Source: Mycoplasmatota bacterium
Lineage (GTDB): Bacteria > Bacillota_I > Bacilli_A > Izemoplasmatales > Izemoplasmataceae
NCBI GenBank assembly: GCA_030641535.1
Contig: DAOWHG010000089.1
Location: 1-8,263 of the forward strand
DNA length: 8,263 nucleotides
Direction of reading: 5' to 3'
Positions 5,903-8,263 of the stretch are shown here, piece after piece. The translations under genes were made by a program, and so were the position numbers. The notes under the pieces are model-generated. The model was not told the DNA's origin, did not search any database, and worked only from the letters and a program-made list of their open reading frames with translations. The first letter of the stretch is position 1. Each line of letters starts with the position of its first letter.

Positions 5903-7213
5903 ATGAAAATAGCTTTTTATACACTAGGTTGTAAAGTAAATACATATGAAACAGAAAGTATTTGGGAACTATTTAAACACCAAAACTTTACAAGAGTTGA
6001 TCATAAAGAATTCGCAGACGTATATATTATAAACACATGTACAGTTACAAATTCTGCTGATTCAAAAAGTAGAAAAGCAATTAGAAGATTAATAAAAATT
6101 AATCCAGAAGCTGTTATTGCTGTCATGGGATGCTATTCTCAGATATCAACTGATGATGTCTTCTCAATAGACGGTGTTGATATTGTTATTGGAACAAAAC
6201 ACCGAGAACATCTTCTCACTTTGGTAAACAAAGTATTAAATGAAAGACAAAGAATCAAAGAAGTAAGCGATATTTCAAGGTACCGAGTATTCGATGAAGT
6301 TAATGTAACTAACTTCACTGAGAATACAAGAGCCTTTCTTAAAATACAAGATGGATGTAATAATTTCTGTACTTATTGCATTATTCCATATGCTAGAGGA
6401 CCTGTTAGAAGTAGACCAAAGGATTCAGTTATCGAGGAAGCAAACCATTTAGTAAAAAATGGGTATCATGAAATTGTTTTGACAGGTATTCATACTGGTG
6501 GATATGGTCAAGATTTAGATAATTATAGCTTCTTTGATCTTCTAAACGATCTTAAAGAAGTAAAAGGATTAAAAAGACTTCGAATTTCTTCGATTGAAAT
6601 AAATGAATTATCAGAAGAAATTATTGATGTTATAGCAAACAACAAAGTATTCGCAAAACATCTCCATATACCGCTTCAGAGTGGTAGTGACGAAGTACTT
6701 GGATTAATGAAAAGAAAATACAATAAGGCTCAATTTTTGGAGCATATAAAACATATTAGAAGTTTAATACCAGGTATCGCAATTACAACAGATGTTATCG
6801 TCGGGTTCCCTGGTGAAACAGATCAAATGTTTGAAGAAATGTATGATTATATCGAAGAAGTTGAATTTAGCGAGTTACATGTCTTTCCATATTCAAAAAG
6901 AAATGGAACAAAAGCAGCAAAGATGAAAGTCCAAATAAATGGAATTGTCAAATCGTATCGAGTTAATCAATTGTTAGACTTAAATACTAAACTAGCCACA
7001 AAATTCATTGAAAAAAGTAAAACTAAAGAACTAAGTGTTATCTTTGAAAAGTCTGATAATAATTATACATATGGTCACTCTGACACTTATATTTACATAA
7101 AAGTTAACAAAGATATAAAACTACACAATCAAATAATTGATGTAGTAATTGAGTCAGTGAAATACAAGGATACATTTGGAAAAGTAAATAGAAAACAGTC
7201 CATTTCTAGATAA
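5903..7213 (+). CDS. mtaB: tRNA t6A37 methylthiotransferase MtaB
   Basis: A 436-residue radical-SAM methylthiotransferase (e-MtaB, Bacillus YqeV type). It converts t6A to ms2t6A at position 37 of ANN-decoding tRNAs, using two [4Fe-4S] clusters and S-adenosylmethionine. The N-terminal domain begins MKIAFYTLGCKVNTYE and supplies three cluster cysteines: Cys10, Cys46 (INTCTVTN) and Cys77 (MGCYSQ). The radical-SAM motif CNNFCTYC has Cys152, Cys156 and Cys159, followed by IIPYARGPVRSR. Later family blocks are LTGIHTGGYG, HIPLQSGSDEVL, TTDVIVGFPGET and HVFPYSKRNGT, and a C-terminal TRAM-like region ends near FGKVNRKQ. The TLGCKVN start and the position after dnaJ favour MtaB over MiaB or RimO. The first ATG in frame (5873) would add 10 residues outside the family's N-terminus; the ribosome site supports 5903. 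It is separated from dnaJ by a terminator and has its own promoter. Confidence 0.95.
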   Translation: MKIAFYTLGCKVNTYETESIWELFKHQNFTRVDHKEFADVYIINTCTVTNSADSKSRKAIRRLIKINPEAVIAVMGCYSQISTDDVFSIDGVDIVIGTKHREHLLTLVNKVLNERQRIKEVSDISRYRVFDEVNVTNFTENTRAFLKIQDGCNNFCTYCIIPYARGPVRSRPKDSVIEEANHLVKNGYHEIVLTGIHTGGYGQDLDNYSFFDLLNDLKEVKGLKRLRISSIEINELSEEIIDVIANNKVFAKHLHIPLQSGSDEVLGLMKRKYNKAQFLEHIKHIRSLIPGIAITTDVIVGFPGETDQMFEEMYDYIEEVEFSELHVFPYSKRNGTKAAKMKVQINGIVKSYRVNQLLDLNTKLATKFIEKSKTKELSVIFEKSDNNYTYGHSDTYIYIKVNKDIKLHNQIIDVVIESVKYKDTFGKVNRKQSISR

Positions 7214-7235
7214 CACTAGTATGTACTGTTTTTTT
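7192..7235 (+). terminator. Terminator overlapping the mtaB 3' end
   Basis: AAAACAGT (7192-7199) pairs with ACTGTTTT (7225-7232), extended by CAT/ATG and CTAG/CTAG with small internal mismatches around an ATAACA loop. The last seven bases are T (7229-7235). The left arm lies within the final mtaB codons and the stop codon sits at the loop. The stem is imperfect but the placement and T-run fit a rho-independent terminator. Confidence 0.75.
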
Positions 7236-7282
7236 GTATTCTACTTGAAAGTCTTCCAAATCCTTTTATATTTATTCATAAG

Positions 7283-7291
7283 TGATATAAT
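7283..7291 (+). promoter_or_regulatory. Extended -10 promoter upstream of the PhnD-like sensor gene
   Basis: TGATATAAT (TG at 7283-7284, TATAAT at 7286-7291) has the same nine bases as the mtaB promoter. The region 16-17 bases upstream (TTTTAT or CTTTTA) is a poor -35. The predicted start near 7298 would leave a leader of about 110 bases before the ATG at 7410, long enough to hold RNA-level control. I see nothing else recognisable in the gap 7236-7409. Confidence 0.6.
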
Positions 7292-7409
7292 AAAATTATA
7301 AAAGACAACTAAGAGCTTCCTACGTTTTTTCAATAAACCTTAACAATTATTTTAACCAAATCTATGATTATTAAACGAAGTTAGTGGGGTTATTGTAAGG
7401 AGTGATTTG

Positions 7410-8263
7410 ATGTTTCGAGAAATAAAATATTTGAATTTTATAATGAAATACTGGTACTTCATCATACCTTGTATCTTATTGTTGTTTCTTCTTGTATTTT
7501 CATTTTTCATAACTAATGGGTATGGGATAGTAGATGAAGACGAAAGTCAACCTGCAATTGTTGAAGAATATGAATTGAAAATTGGCGTTCTCGCAAAAAG
7601 AGGAGAAGAACGTTGTTTAGAAGAATGGGAAGCAACAGCAGATTATCTAAATGAAATAATAACTGATCATCATTTTACAATTGTTCCTCTAGCATTTGAA
7701 GAGGTTTATATAGCAGTTGAAAATGGTGATATTGATTTTATATTGGTTAATTCATCAATGTATATTGAACTTCAAGTTAACTACCATATAACAAGTTTAG
7801 CTACTTGGAAGTATTTAGCGAATGGAGAAGTAGTGACACATTTTGGAGGAGTTATTTTTACCGCAAGTGATAATGAAGAAATTAAGGATTTAGATGATAT
7901 AAAGAACAAAACCTTTGCAGCTGTTAATGAAACATCCTTTGGTGGATGGCAAATGGCTTTATATGAATTTAATAAGAGCGATATAGACCCATTAAAAGAA
8001 TTTGAAAGTATAGAATTTCTTGGCACTCATGACGATGTTGTATATTCTGTTATAAATGGTGAATATGATGCTGGAAATGTTAGAACTGGTGTATTAGAAG
8101 GAATGGCTGATGAAGGATTAATCAATCTTGATGATATAAAAATCTTAAATATCAAAGAAGACAATAAAGTACCTTTACTGCTTTCAACGGATATTTATCC
8201 AGATTGGCCAATGGCGTATGCTAACCATATAAGCGAAGAATTAGGACACAAGGTTGCACTTGC
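7410..8263 (+). CDS. Membrane-anchored PhnD-like substrate-binding protein, probable sensor; 3' end outside the window
   Basis: The first 284 residues of a longer protein; the frame is open to the window end. A short, basic cytoplasmic start (MFREIKYLNFIMKYW) precedes one hydrophobic segment at about residues 16-35. Cys21 follows Pro, so no lipobox is present and an uncleaved signal anchor is likelier than a lipoprotein. After an acidic linker, residues 55-284 form a periplasmic-binding-protein fold of the PhnD/phosphonate-binding type, with KIGVLAKRGEERC, WEATADYLNEI, VENGDIDFILVNSSMY, FGGVIFTASDNEEI, AAVNETSFGGWQMA, EFLGTHDDVVYSVINGEYDAG and YPDWPMAY. These blocks closely resemble the input domain of TtrS-like sensor kinases and related signalling proteins, not transport-only PhnD. 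The start follows AAGGAG (7397-7402, 7-base gap). A kinase, GGDEF or other output domain is expected downstream but is not visible; the ligand is unknown. Confidence 0.8.
   Translation, partial: MFREIKYLNFIMKYWYFIIPCILLLFLLVFSFFITNGYGIVDEDESQPAIVEEYELKIGVLAKRGEERCLEEWEATADYLNEIITDHHFTIVPLAFEEVYIAVENGDIDFILVNSSMYIELQVNYHITSLATWKYLANGEVVTHFGGVIFTASDNEEIKDLDDIKNKTFAAVNETSFGGWQMALYEFNKSDIDPLKEFESIEFLGTHDDVVYSVINGEYDAGNVRTGVLEGMADEGLINLDDIKILNIKEDNKVPLLLSTDIYPDWPMAYANHISEELGHKVAL

Noticed and set aside
7242..7291. TTGAAA at 7242-7247 as the -35 of the promoter at 7286
   Set aside because: The spacing to TATAAT is 38 bases, far beyond the usable range.
7236..7409. A known riboswitch, tRNA or small RNA gene in the gap before the sensor gene
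   Set aside because: No conserved riboswitch core, cloverleaf or independent terminator could be recognised; only an extended -10 and weak pairings are present.
7427..7515. Lipoprotein signal around Cys21 of the PhnD-like protein
   Set aside because: Residues before the Cys are IIP, not a lipobox (small residue at -1), and the Cys is near the start of the hydrophobic segment, not at its end.

Overview
The window is an ordinary-looking chromosomal segment from an A+T-rich bacterium of the Firmicutes/Tenericutes type. Three things point there: the CIRCE/HrcA-controlled order hrcA-grpE-dnaK-dnaJ with mtaB following, a Gram-positive-type DnaK, and strong Shine-Dalgarno sites (AAGGAG, GAGGTG) on most genes. 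Tryptophan is written TGG and the standard code (table 11) reads every gene through, which argues against Mycoplasma/Spiroplasma. An Acholeplasma-, Izemoplasma-, Haloplasma- or Erysipelotrichia-like host is a reasonable inference, but the sequence read by eye cannot fix it.

Layout, all genes on the + strand. (1) Bases 1-1114 hold the 3' part of a ROK glucokinase gene overlapping a small metallo-beta-lactamase-fold hydrolase, closed by a perfect-palindrome terminator (1113-1140). (2) Bases 1156-4702 or beyond hold the heat-shock operon. A consensus promoter (TTGACA-17 bp-TATAAT) is bracketed by two CIRCE-like operators and drives hrcA, grpE and dnaK. After a 14-bp hairpin that lacks a U-tract comes dnaJ, which ends at a strong terminator (5822-5852). 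(3) mtaB (5903-7213) has its own extended -10 promoter and a terminator that begins inside its last codons. (4) After a 174-base leader and promoter region, a partial gene (7410 to the window end) encodes a membrane-anchored PhnD-like (periplasmic binding protein) domain. It resembles the extracytoplasmic input domain of TtrS-like sensors; its output domain lies beyond the window.

How the parts fit: HrcA represses its own operon through CIRCE. DnaK, DnaJ and GrpE form one chaperone machine (ATPase, J-domain co-chaperone, nucleotide exchange factor). MtaB modifies the t6A37 base of tRNA and is a usual distal neighbour of dnaJ in Bacillus, where prmA and rsmE lie between them; those two are absent here. 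No mobile element, CRISPR array, tRNA or rRNA was seen. The points most worth a second look are the nested double-CIRCE architecture, an isoleucine in place of the near-invariant threonine of the third Hsp70 signature of DnaK, the dnaK-dnaJ hairpin, and the truncated PhnD-like sensor. I found no convincing evidence of an entirely new system.
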